DNA from: Bacteroidales bacterium
Lineage (GTDB): Bacteria > Bacteroidota > Bacteroidia > Bacteroidales > UBA7960
Reading direction: 5' to 3'
NCBI GenBank assembly: GCA_007120675.1
Contig: SKNE01000032.1
Span: 1-13,899 of the forward strand
DNA length: 13,899 nt
A program made the position numbers and the translations under genes. The notes below the pieces were generated by a model. It had not been told where the DNA came from, did not search any database, and saw only the letters and a list, made by a program, of their open reading frames with translations. Positions 5,884 through 12,636 of the stretch are shown here, piece by piece; within the stretch, counting starts at the first letter, position 1; every line of letters begins with the position of its first letter.

Positions 5884-8007
5884 TTACCTGATGATGGTGA
5901 CAGTGCCTTCAGCGTAGCGTGTTTTGCCCAGCCTGGTATACCTCAAAACGTAAAAATAGGTCCCATCGGGGGCATTGGCACCATCCCACCAGTTGTTATA
6001 GTAATCATTGTGTTCAAACACCTTGTTGCCCCAGCGGTTGAAGATCACCATCTGCGCGTTGGGATAGTGCTCAAGGTTCTTGATCTCAAACTCATCGTTG
6101 ATGCCATCGGCGTTGGGGGTGAACACGTTGGGAATGGTCAGGTCACAGTTCTGGTCTGTCACATCCTTATCAAAATAATTGATACACCAAAGGGTGTCGG
6201 CGTGAATGATCAGGCTGGGTTCGGAGATCACGGCCGTGTAGAGCCCGGGCTCCTTCACCATCAGTGTATCATAGGTCCTTCCGGGCAGGTCCGTCCCCCC
6301 CACCTGCCACTGGTAAAGCCAGTCAAAGCCACTGCTGCTGAGGGGGTTGACACTTAAGAGGGTGGAGTCACCCTCACACAGGGGAATCTCCAGCTCCGAC
6401 AGGATCTCCGCCTCGGGCAGGGGAAAAGCCTGCACCACGATGGTGGTGTCATAGGTGCAGCCAAAGTTATCGGTCACTTCGAAGCGGAACTCCCTGAACA
6501 CCTCTTGTCCGTCAGCGATGATGGACGCCAGCGCGGGATTGCCCGGGATCGGTTCGTCCTCTTTATACCATTGCTCTTCAACGATCTCCGGAACAAAAAT
6601 GAGTGAATCGGGGTAGAACGTATCATCGAACAGCAGGCTCCATCCAAAAATGTGTCCCGATTCACCAATGGTATGGTCTTCCACGCGCAGGGTCCAGCTT
6701 CCATTAAAGGGACTCCCGGCAAAGTTGTCGAGCGATTCATCAGGGGTGTAGGCCCCTGCTGGCATGTAGGCCGCGTTGACATAATAATTGCCGGCATTGT
6801 CGGTGTAATCATGCAATAGTGGGGTGGTGAGTCCCATGGTACCGAACTGGGGAAAGGGCGAGAAGCAATAGGTGTAGGGAACGCCCGGGATATCATCATC
6901 CCACACGACCGGTTCACCAAGATTGGCTGTGGGACCACCAAAGTCCTTCAACCTCACCACGGTGCCATCCGGCGACTCCAGCTCAAACATCAGCTGCGTA
7001 TGGTCTGTGTGCTCCACAAATACGCAAACCTCGTTGAAGTCCTCTCCTGACAGCACCTCCATCCCTTCAGGAAAAACATCGAAGTCCAGCGTGGACACGT
7101 ACAGGAATCCCGCCTCCGTTCCAATCTGGAAGGGCGGATCCTCATTAACGGCGATGGGGAAGCCCGTCCACGGTTGCATGTTCACCACCCCGTACAGGCT
7201 GAAGTTTTCCTCTGAGCAGACGATGGTATCGGAGGCCATCGTGCCGTTGAAACCGGGTATGGTTCCCACCATGGGAACGACCACAGCGGTGGCCTGGCAA
7301 CCTGTCTGGGGGTCTTCAACATTCAGCCAGACGGTGTAGGCCCCGGGTCCGGGAAACTGGTAAGAGACTGTCTGGCCACTAAAGGTTTGCTCTTCTATGA
7401 CCCAGGTGTACACGAACTGATCCGGATCATCATCAATGTTTTCGGGGAGGTAGCCTGCACTGCCGGCGAAGGACACCATCTCAAGTTCTTCCGGGCAGAA
7501 CATCAGTCCATCCAGGGGGTCTATTTCAGCCACAAAGAGGTCGCACAAAGAACGGCAGCCGATCTGGGCGTACCAGCCAATCCTCCCTTCTGTCGCTTCA
7601 GGATCATCCACATCAAAGTCTGAGGAAACAAAGTGAAAATAGAGGCTGCTGCCCGATGAATATATGGTGTCGCCCGATAACATGTCTGCCACCGCTTCAA
7701 ACAACAATGGCGCTTCCCCGTTCTCTCCATCATGCACATAGAGTGTATCGCCCTCACCAAGGCCAAAGACCTCAAAATAGAGCATCAAATGGTCCTGCTC
7801 CGGGTCATTGCTTGTGAAGACCAGGTGGTAATCCTCATTGGGACCGTAATGGGTCAGAGAGTCGCCCAGGCTGCTGTCGGTAAAGACTCCGCTGCAGGTT
7901 TCAATGGTCTGTCCATCGTGCACGTCGATGGGAAATATCACCTGTCCGGCGCCAGTGCTGGCAATGATGAGCAGGCATAAGGTCAGTAAGGTATGTTTGT
8001 TGTTCAT
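5884..8007 (-). CDS. Secreted multidomain protein (CUB, PKD, P-domain) with type IX secretion C-terminal domain
   Basis: This encodes 707 residues. An N-terminal signal peptide (about 1-21, hydrophobic core LLTLCLLIIAS) sends it through the inner membrane. A CUB-like domain follows (about 35-152, with DTLYVHDGENG and SSLYFHFVSSD), then a PKD/Ig-like domain (about 160-250). Residues about 320-460 resemble the P-domain of proprotein convertases (MFELESPDGTVVRL, FNGSWTLRVEDHTIGESG, GWSLLF). Two more PKD/Ig-like segments lie at about 475-605. Residues about 624-707 form a gliding-motility-associated C-terminal domain (IPNVFTPNADGINDEF, FNRWGNKVFE, DGTYFYVLRY, GTVTIIR), the type B sorting signal for the type IX system. 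The mature protein is therefore expected at the cell surface or outside. No protease or glycosidase domain is visible, so an adhesive role is the best inference. Confidence 0.92.
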   Translation of the reverse strand: MNNKHTLLTLCLLIIASTGAGQVIFPIDVHDGQTIETCSGVFTDSSLGDSLTHYGPNEDYHLVFTSNDPEQDHLMLYFEVFGLGEGDTLYVHDGENGEAPLLFEAVADMLSGDTIYSSGSSLYFHFVSSDFDVDDPEATEGRIGWYAQIGCRSLCDLFVAEIDPLDGLMFCPEELEMVSFAGSAGYLPENIDDDPDQFVYTWVIEEQTFSGQTVSYQFPGPGAYTVWLNVEDPQTGCQATAVVVPMVGTIPGFNGTMASDTIVCSEENFSLYGVVNMQPWTGFPIAVNEDPPFQIGTEAGFLYVSTLDFDVFPEGMEVLSGEDFNEVCVFVEHTDHTQLMFELESPDGTVVRLKDFGGPTANLGEPVVWDDDIPGVPYTYCFSPFPQFGTMGLTTPLLHDYTDNAGNYYVNAAYMPAGAYTPDESLDNFAGSPFNGSWTLRVEDHTIGESGHIFGWSLLFDDTFYPDSLIFVPEIVEEQWYKEDEPIPGNPALASIIADGQEVFREFRFEVTDNFGCTYDTTIVVQAFPLPEAEILSELEIPLCEGDSTLLSVNPLSSSGFDWLYQWQVGGTDLPGRTYDTLMVKEPGLYTAVISEPSLIIHADTLWCINYFDKDVTDQNCDLTIPNVFTPNADGINDEFEIKNLEHYPNAQMVIFNRWGNKVFEHNDYYNNWWDGANAPDGTYFYVLRYTRLGKTRYAEGTVTIIR

Positions 8008-8195
8008 GGGGGACTAGGCTTTCAGTTTCCCGGGCATCATGGTACAAAGAATATACGCCCGGCTCCTTGATTTATTATGGATCTCCTGAAGAAACCAAAA
8101 GTAAAGAAAAATCTGGTATACACACCCAACAGGCCATTGGAAAGGGGGAGGGAATAATGAAAAAAATCCTTTTTTTAATTGTAATTTTGCAGGCT
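8008..8195. other. Divergent intergenic region between the secreted-protein gene and lepA
   Basis: This 188-base gap separates two divergent genes and should hold both promoters. A 6-bp inverted repeat, CCGGGC (8030-8035) and GCCCGG (8057-8062) with a 21-base loop, lies in the expected leader of the minus-strand gene. A near-match to the -7 consensus on the minus strand (TATTCTTTG, one extra base, about 8054-8046) sits between the arms. The plus-strand side ends with an A-tract and T-tract (8157-8177) and the lepA -7 box. No separate small gene is convincing. Confidence 0.45.
8182..8189 (+). promoter_or_regulatory. Candidate -7 box next to the lepA start
   Basis: TAATTTTG at 8182-8189 matches TAnnTTTG exactly and ends six bases before the ATG at 8196. 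A start site 4-7 bases downstream gives a leader of zero to about three bases. No -33 TTTG is seen 18-20 bases upstream. The box lies inside the longer version of the reading frame, so it and the ATG at 8157 are mutually exclusive signals on one transcript. Confidence 0.42.
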
Positions 8196-9992
8196 ATGAA
8201 AAACATCCGCAATTTTTGCATTATTGCCCATATTGATCATGGGAAGAGTACATTGGCCGACCGGTTGTTGCTGATGACCAATACGATCACCGAACGCGAT
8301 TTCAAGGATCAGATCCTGGACAATATGGACCTGGAACGGGAGCGCGGCATCACCATCAAGAGCCACGCCATCCAGATGGATTATGTTTACGGGGACGAGA
8401 CATATAAGTTAAACCTGATCGATACGCCCGGACACGTGGATTTCAGTTACGAGGTCTCGCGCAGCATTGCAGCCTGCGAGGGGGCCCTGCTCATTGTTGA
8501 TGCATCCCAGGGCATTGAGGCACAAACCATATCCAATCTTTACCTGGCACTGGATCACGACCTGGTGATCATCCCGGTGCTTAACAAGATGGACTTGCCT
8601 GGCGCCATGCCCGAGGAGGTGTCTGACCAGATCGTTGACCTGATTGGCTGTGACTATGAGGAGATCATTCCCGCCAGTGGCAAGCTGGGATTTGGCGCAG
8701 AGGATATTTTGAAGGCCATCATTGAGCGCATCCCGCCCCCTGTGGGGAAGCTGGACGCTCCGCTCAAAGCGCTGATATTTGACTCGGTTTACAACCCTTT
8801 CAGGGGGGTGGTGGCCTATTTCAGGATTTATGACGGAAAGATTGCGCAGCACGACCACGTTCAGTTCATGAACACCCGCAAGCAGTATCACGCCGACGAG
8901 GTGGGTGTGCTGAAGATCTCCCAGCATCCGCGAAAGGAGATTTCCGCAGGGGACGTGGGCTATATCATCTCCGGGATCAAAGATGCCCGTGAGGTGAAGG
9001 TGGGTGACACCATCACCCATGTGGCGAGGCCCACCAGCGAGGCGGTGAAGGGTTTCGAAAATGTCAAGCCCATGGTCTTTGCCGGCATTTACCCGGTGGA
9101 CACCGACGATTTCGAGGAGTTGCGCACCGCCATGGAGAAGCTGCAACTGAACGATGCCTCGCTCACCTACGAACCAGAGTCTTCGGCTGCCCTCGGCTTT
9201 GGCTTCCGTTGCGGCTTCCTGGGTATGCTCCACATGGAGATCGTCCAGGAACGCCTGGAGCGGGAGTTTGACATGACGGTGATCAATACCGTACCCAATG
9301 TCAGCTACCACGCCTACACCAAGAAAGACGAAATGAGTGTGGTGAACAACCCGTCCGATATGCCTGGACCCAACGAGCTGGAGCGCATCGAGGAGCCTTA
9401 CATCTCCGCCCAGATCATCACTAAATCTGATTTTGTCGGGCCGGTCCTTTCGCTCTGCCTGGACAAGCGGGGCATCGTCAAAAACCAGGTCTACCTGACA
9501 ACAGACCGGGTGGAGATGAGTTTTGAGATGCCCCTGGCCGAGATCGTTTTCGATTTTTACGACCGCCTGAAGACCATTTCCAGGGGGTATGCATCCTTCG
9601 ACTACCACCCCATAGGGTACAGGCCCTCCAACCTGATCAAGCTGGACATCCTGCTCAACGGCGATCATGTGGATGCCCTCTCGGCGCTCATTCATCGCGA
9701 GAACGCCTATGAGTTTGGCAAGCGCATTTGCTCCAAACTGCGCGAGTTGATTCCGCGGCAGCAATACGACATCGCCATTCAGGCAGGCATTGGCGCCAAG
9801 ATCATTGCCCGTGAAACGGTGAAAGCCCTCAGGAAGGATGTGACCGCCAAATGTTACGGGGGGGACATCACCCGTAAGCGCAAGCTCCTGGAAAAGCAAA
9901 AGAAGGGGAAGAAGCGCATGCGCCAGGTGGGCAATGTGGAGGTGCCCCAGCAGGCCTTTATGGCGGTATTGAAGTTAGACGACAAATCCTGA
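8196..9992 (+). CDS. lepA: Elongation factor 4 (LepA), ribosome-bound translational GTPase
   Basis: LepA is a GTPase that acts on the ribosome in the cytoplasm and is credited with back-translocation or with 30S maturation. From the ATG at 8196 the protein has 598 residues, against 599 in E. coli, and begins MKNIRNFCIIAHIDHGKST as the family does. The G1 P-loop (AHIDHGKS), switch I (RERGITIKSHAIQM), G3 (DTPGHVDF) and G4 (NKMD) are all present. The G5 loop reads PASGKLG where E. coli has SAKTG. The LepA-specific C-terminus is complete (ALRKDVTAKCYGGDITRKRK, then RQVGNVEVPQQAFMAVLK). The frame is open further upstream; an ATG at 8157 with a GGAGG five bases before it would add 13 mostly hydrophobic residues. 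I prefer 8196 on family length. The 3' end overlaps rsmI by 18 bases. Confidence 0.96.
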   Translation: MKNIRNFCIIAHIDHGKSTLADRLLLMTNTITERDFKDQILDNMDLERERGITIKSHAIQMDYVYGDETYKLNLIDTPGHVDFSYEVSRSIAACEGALLIVDASQGIEAQTISNLYLALDHDLVIIPVLNKMDLPGAMPEEVSDQIVDLIGCDYEEIIPASGKLGFGAEDILKAIIERIPPPVGKLDAPLKALIFDSVYNPFRGVVAYFRIYDGKIAQHDHVQFMNTRKQYHADEVGVLKISQHPRKEISAGDVGYIISGIKDAREVKVGDTITHVARPTSEAVKGFENVKPMVFAGIYPVDTDDFEELRTAMEKLQLNDASLTYEPESSAALGFGFRCGFLGMLHMEIVQERLEREFDMTVINTVPNVSYHAYTKKDEMSVVNNPSDMPGPNELERIEEPYISAQIITKSDFVGPVLSLCLDKRGIVKNQVYLTTDRVEMSFEMPLAEIVFDFYDRLKTISRGYASFDYHPIGYRPSNLIKLDILLNGDHVDALSALIHRENAYEFGKRICSKLRELIPRQQYDIAIQAGIGAKIIARETVKALRKDVTAKCYGGDITRKRKLLEKQKKGKKRMRQVGNVEVPQQAFMAVLKLDDKS

Positions 9993-10649
9993 CACCACCA
10001 GGGTGATCTCCCCTTTTATTTTGCGCTCTGAAAAGATCGTGTGGAGCTCCTGCAGGCTTCCGCGCACGTGCTCTTCGTGCATCTTGCTGATCTCCCTCGA
10101 TACACACGCCCGGCGCTCTGCACCAAAGGCATCGCCCAGGTCAGCCAATGTCCTGAGCAAACGGTGGGGGGATTCATAAAACACCATGGTGCGTTTTTCC
10201 TGCACCAGCTGCTCCAGTCGACCCTTTCGCCCTTTTTTCACCGGCAAAAAGCCTTCAAAACAAAACCGGTCACAGGGGATTCCGCTGGCCACCAGGGCGG
10301 GCACGAAGGCGGTGGGTCCGGGCAGTGCCTCCACGGGAATGGACTGCTCAATGCAGGCCCTCACCAGCAGGAATGCCGGATCGGAGATGCCCGGGGTGCC
10401 GGCGTCGCTGATCAGTGCCATGCACTCACCCTTCAGCAAGGCCTCCATCACCGATGGCAGCAAACGGTGCTCATTGTGCTGGTGGAAGGGGATCATGGGG
10501 GTGGTGATGCCAAAATGCTTCAGCAGCCTGCCACTTGTCCTGGTGTCTTCTGTCAGAATGCGGTCTGCCTCCGCCAGTAAACGGATGGCGCGCGGGCTCA
10601 TGTCTTCCAGGTTGCCAACCGGGGTGGGAATGATTAAGAGCCTTGACAT
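9975..10649 (-). CDS. rsmI: 16S rRNA (cytidine-1402 2'-O)-methyltransferase RsmI
   Basis: RsmI uses S-adenosylmethionine to methylate the 2'-OH of C1402 in 16S rRNA, in the decoding centre of the 30S subunit. The 224-residue product has the tetrapyrrole-methylase-fold motifs in order: PTPVGNLEDMSPRAI near the N-terminus, LTEDTRTSGRLL, ISDAGTPGISDP near residue 80, LPGPTAFVPALVASG, FEGFLPVKKGR, VFYESPHRL and SREISKMHEE. E. coli RsmI has about 286 residues, so the C-terminal extension of that protein is absent, as I recall for many Bacteroidota versions. The ATG at 10649 directly precedes the conserved start SRLLIIPTPVGN. It lies 61 bases downstream of the unknown gene on the same strand, across a strong hairpin, so the two are probably co-transcribed. 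It converges with lepA. Confidence 0.96.
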   Translation of the reverse strand: MSRLLIIPTPVGNLEDMSPRAIRLLAEADRILTEDTRTSGRLLKHFGITTPMIPFHQHNEHRLLPSVMEALLKGECMALISDAGTPGISDPAFLLVRACIEQSIPVEALPGPTAFVPALVASGIPCDRFCFEGFLPVKKGRKGRLEQLVQEKRTMVFYESPHRLLRTLADLGDAFGAERRACVSREISKMHEEHVRGSLQELHTIFSERKIKGEITLVVSGFVV

Positions 10650-10672
10650 AGAGGTATGGCTGTTGGAGCCTG

Positions 10673-10704
10673 GCGGGGCGACACGAACCTGGTGCTCACC
10701 CCGC
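10673..10704 (-). other. Strong RNA hairpin between the unknown gene and rsmI
   Basis: In the minus-strand transcript GCGGGGUGAGCAC (10704-10692) pairs with GUGUCGCCCCGC (10684-10673). Six GC-rich base pairs are followed by a U-G wobble, G-C, A-U, one bulged G, then C-G, A-U, C-G, closing a 7-base loop. On the plus strand the wobble becomes a C-A mismatch, so the structure favours the transcribed strand. It lies 24 bases before the rsmI start and has no U-tract, so it is not a normal terminator. It could affect mRNA stability, processing or rsmI translation. Confidence 0.55.
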
Positions 10705-10710
10705 GGATGG

Positions 10711-11898
10711 CTACTTTTTCATGTGACGGCGTTGCACGTAATTGGCCAGCTTCTCAATGGTGGCAGCTGATCGGTTCGCGTCCCACCCGTATTCCACGGC
10801 CAGCCGGTTCAGGTGCTCGAACGCCAGGTGGATGTCGCCCATGTCGTTCAATGTGGCGATGGCAGCATGGTAATTCTGGATGTTACCGTCAAACAATTCA
10901 TTGATAAACAGGAATTTTTCATTGACACCGATCACCTCCCTGAGGTTGCTGACCGGATGTTGCTGCATGCGTGCACCGATGCTCCTGTCCTCCTTGTGTC
11001 CGGCGATACGTTGATGCAGGCTATCGTCCTCTTCCTTCATGAACTGGTCGCCGATGGTGGGTTGGCTGTACTGCGACAATATGTCAATGACCGCCTTGTT
11101 GTTGTTGTTCTTTTTGGGATCTCGCTTTTCCGGTGCAGGCTGCCCTTCTGGCTCCTTTTGGGTCTTTTCTCCCTGCACGGAAGTATCTGGCACGGGGATG
11201 ACAAGCTGTCCCCCTGCCTGTCCGGCCCTCTCCTTTTCCTGCTCAGTACTGGCGGGTTCAGCTTCGGCCGGCTCTGTAGGGGCATTGACCGTAGGTTCAG
11301 CCCCGGCCGGCTGTGATGGGACGCTGACCTTAGGCTCACCCTGGGTGCCGCCACTTCCGGCTTCATCCTGCGTGGACGCTGTCGCCGCCTCCTCCTTCTT
11401 GTGGGCTGCCGCGGTTTCTTCGCGGGGGGATGGTGCCGCGGTCTCCTCACGGGGGCCTGGTGCCGCCGTTTCTTCCTGTGGAACTGGTGCCGCCGTTTCT
11501 TCCTGTGCAGCTGGGTCCACGGTCTCCTCACGGGGGTCTGCCTGCGCAGCTCCCTCCCCGGGGACTGCCTCCGCAGACTCCTCCCCCCTGTCAACTGCTT
11601 CATCCCGTTTAGGTGGGTGCTGCTGGTGATCCGTCTGCTGCCTGCTCGTCCCGGGGACTTGGGTTCCCGGAACGTTCTCCCCTTCTGCCGGGCCATCTGC
11701 CGCCACCCCGTGGAATGCGCCGGTCTGTTGGCTATATATGCCGGCCAGCCTGTCGAAGCGCCGGTAGAGCGACCGCAGATCATCCTTGACCAGGTCAATA
11801 TCAAGCAAAAGGTCTTTCTCCGGGTGTTGCTGGTTGATCCTGTGTGCGCGCTGAACGATCTCTTCAAGCAGTCGGACAATGTCGTCCTTGATTTCCAT
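10711..11898 (-). CDS. Bacteroidota-type protein of unknown function with a repetitive acidic linker
   Basis: From the ATG at 11898 (MEIKDDIVRLLEEI) the product has 395 residues. The ATG at 11907 adds three, and the frame stays open to 12057, but that extra stretch is Cys- and Arg-rich and looks non-coding. Residues 1-60 are helical and charged. Residues about 62-262 are low-complexity, rich in Pro, Ala, Glu, Gln and Thr, with two sets of tandem repeats. After a short Asn run (KKNNNNK, near 265) comes a compact C-terminal region (about 268-395) with REVIGVNEKFLFINELFDGN, LNDMGDIHLAFEHLN and EKLANYVQRRH. From memory, that region is shared by Bacteroidota proteins of unknown function. There is no signal peptide or membrane segment. 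A cytoplasmic protein with two ordered ends on a flexible tether is the best description. rsmI follows 61 bases downstream. Confidence 0.85.
   Translation of the reverse strand: MEIKDDIVRLLEEIVQRAHRINQQHPEKDLLLDIDLVKDDLRSLYRRFDRLAGIYSQQTGAFHGVAADGPAEGENVPGTQVPGTSRQQTDHQQHPPKRDEAVDRGEESAEAVPGEGAAQADPREETVDPAAQEETAAPVPQEETAAPGPREETAAPSPREETAAAHKKEEAATASTQDEAGSGGTQGEPKVSVPSQPAGAEPTVNAPTEPAEAEPASTEQEKERAGQAGGQLVIPVPDTSVQGEKTQKEPEGQPAPEKRDPKKNNNNKAVIDILSQYSQPTIGDQFMKEEDDSLHQRIAGHKEDRSIGARMQQHPVSNLREVIGVNEKFLFINELFDGNIQNYHAAIATLNDMGDIHLAFEHLNRLAVEYGWDANRSAATIEKLANYVQRRHMKK
11255..11332 (-). repeat. Two 39-bp in-frame tandem repeats in the unknown gene
   Basis: Two adjacent units, 11255-11293 and 11294-11332, share the plus-strand pattern GGTTCAGC, GGCCGGCT, GGG and TGACC in register. 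Each encodes 13 residues containing PAEAEP or PAGAEP. A third unit starting at 11333 decays quickly. The 39-base period keeps the reading frame. Confidence 0.6.
11408..11542 (-). repeat. Five 27-bp in-frame tandem repeats in the unknown gene
   Basis: Units start at 11408, 11435, 11462, 11489 and 11516. Each encodes nine residues of the form P-x-[PA]-[QR]-EETAA or a close variant. A degenerate copy (AHKKEEAAT) lies at 11381-11407. Units differ mostly at the codons around the Pro-Gln/Arg step, so the array is old enough to have diverged but still in frame. This is a typical source of length variation between strains. Confidence 0.75.
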
Positions 11899-12063
11899 GT
11901 GCCTCATACAAAAGTGCTTTTCCGGTGACAATTCCTTTCTTGAAAAACAAAACGGTGTAAAGTTATTGTTTATTTTTGTACTGCTGTCGCATCTGGCATG
12001 ATTTGACACCAGGGCTCTTTTACCGGCGCATCCGGCCGGAGAGGACCAAAACGACAAAACCGC
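11899..12063. other. Divergent promoter region between the unknown gene and tdk
   Basis: This 165-base gap must hold promoters for both directions. The plus strand has TATTTTTG at 11971-11978, an exact TAnnTTTG match, predicting a tdk leader of about 80 bases. No -33 TTTG lies at the usual distance. For the minus strand only a near-match is seen, TAACTTTA at 11965-11958, about 60 bases before the ATG. A GAGG lies just upstream of the ATG at 11898. No small gene is convincing here. Confidence 0.4.
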
Positions 12064-12636
12064 ATGTTTTTAGAAAATGACGTAAGCCGCACTGCTGGAC
12101 GTGGGTGGATCGAGGTGATCTGTGGCAGCATGTTTTCGGGCAAGACAGAGGAGTTGATCCGTCGCCTGAAGCGTGCCCGCATTGCCAGGCTCAAGGTGGA
12201 GATATTCAAACCCGGTGTTGACACACGTTATGATGAAGAGAAGGTGGTGTCGCACGACGAGAACGAGATCATGTCGACCCCGGTCCCCTCATCCAGCAAC
12301 ATCCTGCTGATGGCCAATGACGTGAATGTGGTGGGCATCGATGAGGCACAGTTCTTTGATTCCGAGCTGCCCAATGTCTGCAACCAACTGGCCAATGCCG
12401 GCATCCGTGTGATAGTGGCCGGCCTGGACATGGATTTCCAGGGTAAGCCGTTTGGCCCCATGCCGGCCTTGCTGGCCACCGCCGAATACATCACCAAGGT
12501 GCACGCCATATGTGTCAAGTGTGGCAACCTGGCACAGTATTCACACCGTACGGTCGCCAATGAGCGGCTGGTGCTCCTGGGTGAAACAGATGCCTATGAA
12601 CCCCTGTGCAGAAGTTGCTATGGGAGGGTGGGTTAG
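12064..12636 (+). CDS. tdk: Thymidine kinase, TK1 type
   Basis: Thymidine kinase phosphorylates thymidine to dTMP with ATP in the pyrimidine salvage pathway, in the cytoplasm. The 190-residue product has the P-loop GSMFSGKT (21-28), the DEAQFF motif with Asp93 and the presumed catalytic Glu94, and GLDMDFQGKPFGP near 120-132. The four zinc-ligand cysteines of the lasso domain are C150, C153, C182 and C185. Length and motifs are those of a complete, active enzyme and closely resemble Bacteroides-type thymidine kinases. The ATG at 12064 gives the expected short N-terminal extension before GWIEVICGSMFSGKT. A TAnnTTTG box lies about 85 bases upstream. The stop codon TAG (12634-12636) overlaps the pgi stop on the other strand by four bases. 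Confidence 0.97.
   Translation: MFLENDVSRTAGRGWIEVICGSMFSGKTEELIRRLKRARIARLKVEIFKPGVDTRYDEEKVVSHDENEIMSTPVPSSSNILLMANDVNVVGIDEAQFFDSELPNVCNQLANAGIRVIVAGLDMDFQGKPFGPMPALLATAEYITKVHAICVKCGNLAQYSHRTVANERLVLLGETDAYEPLCRSCYGRVG

Noticed and set aside
8409..9899. Long minus-strand open frame of 496 codons opposite lepA
   Set aside because: It is antisense to a clearly conserved gene, and its His-, Gly- and Val-rich translation matches no family I know. Long antisense frames are common in GC-rich coding DNA.
11037..11879. Alternative minus-strand frame of about 280 codons within the unknown gene
   Set aside because: Its Arg- and Pro-rich translation is what a frame-shifted low-complexity, repeat-containing region gives. 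The other frame has a compact C-terminal region and a sensible N-terminus.
11907..12057. Longer N-terminus of the unknown gene (50 or more extra residues)
   Set aside because: The extra residues are Cys-rich and unlike the rest of the protein, and the segment overlaps the promoter region of tdk.
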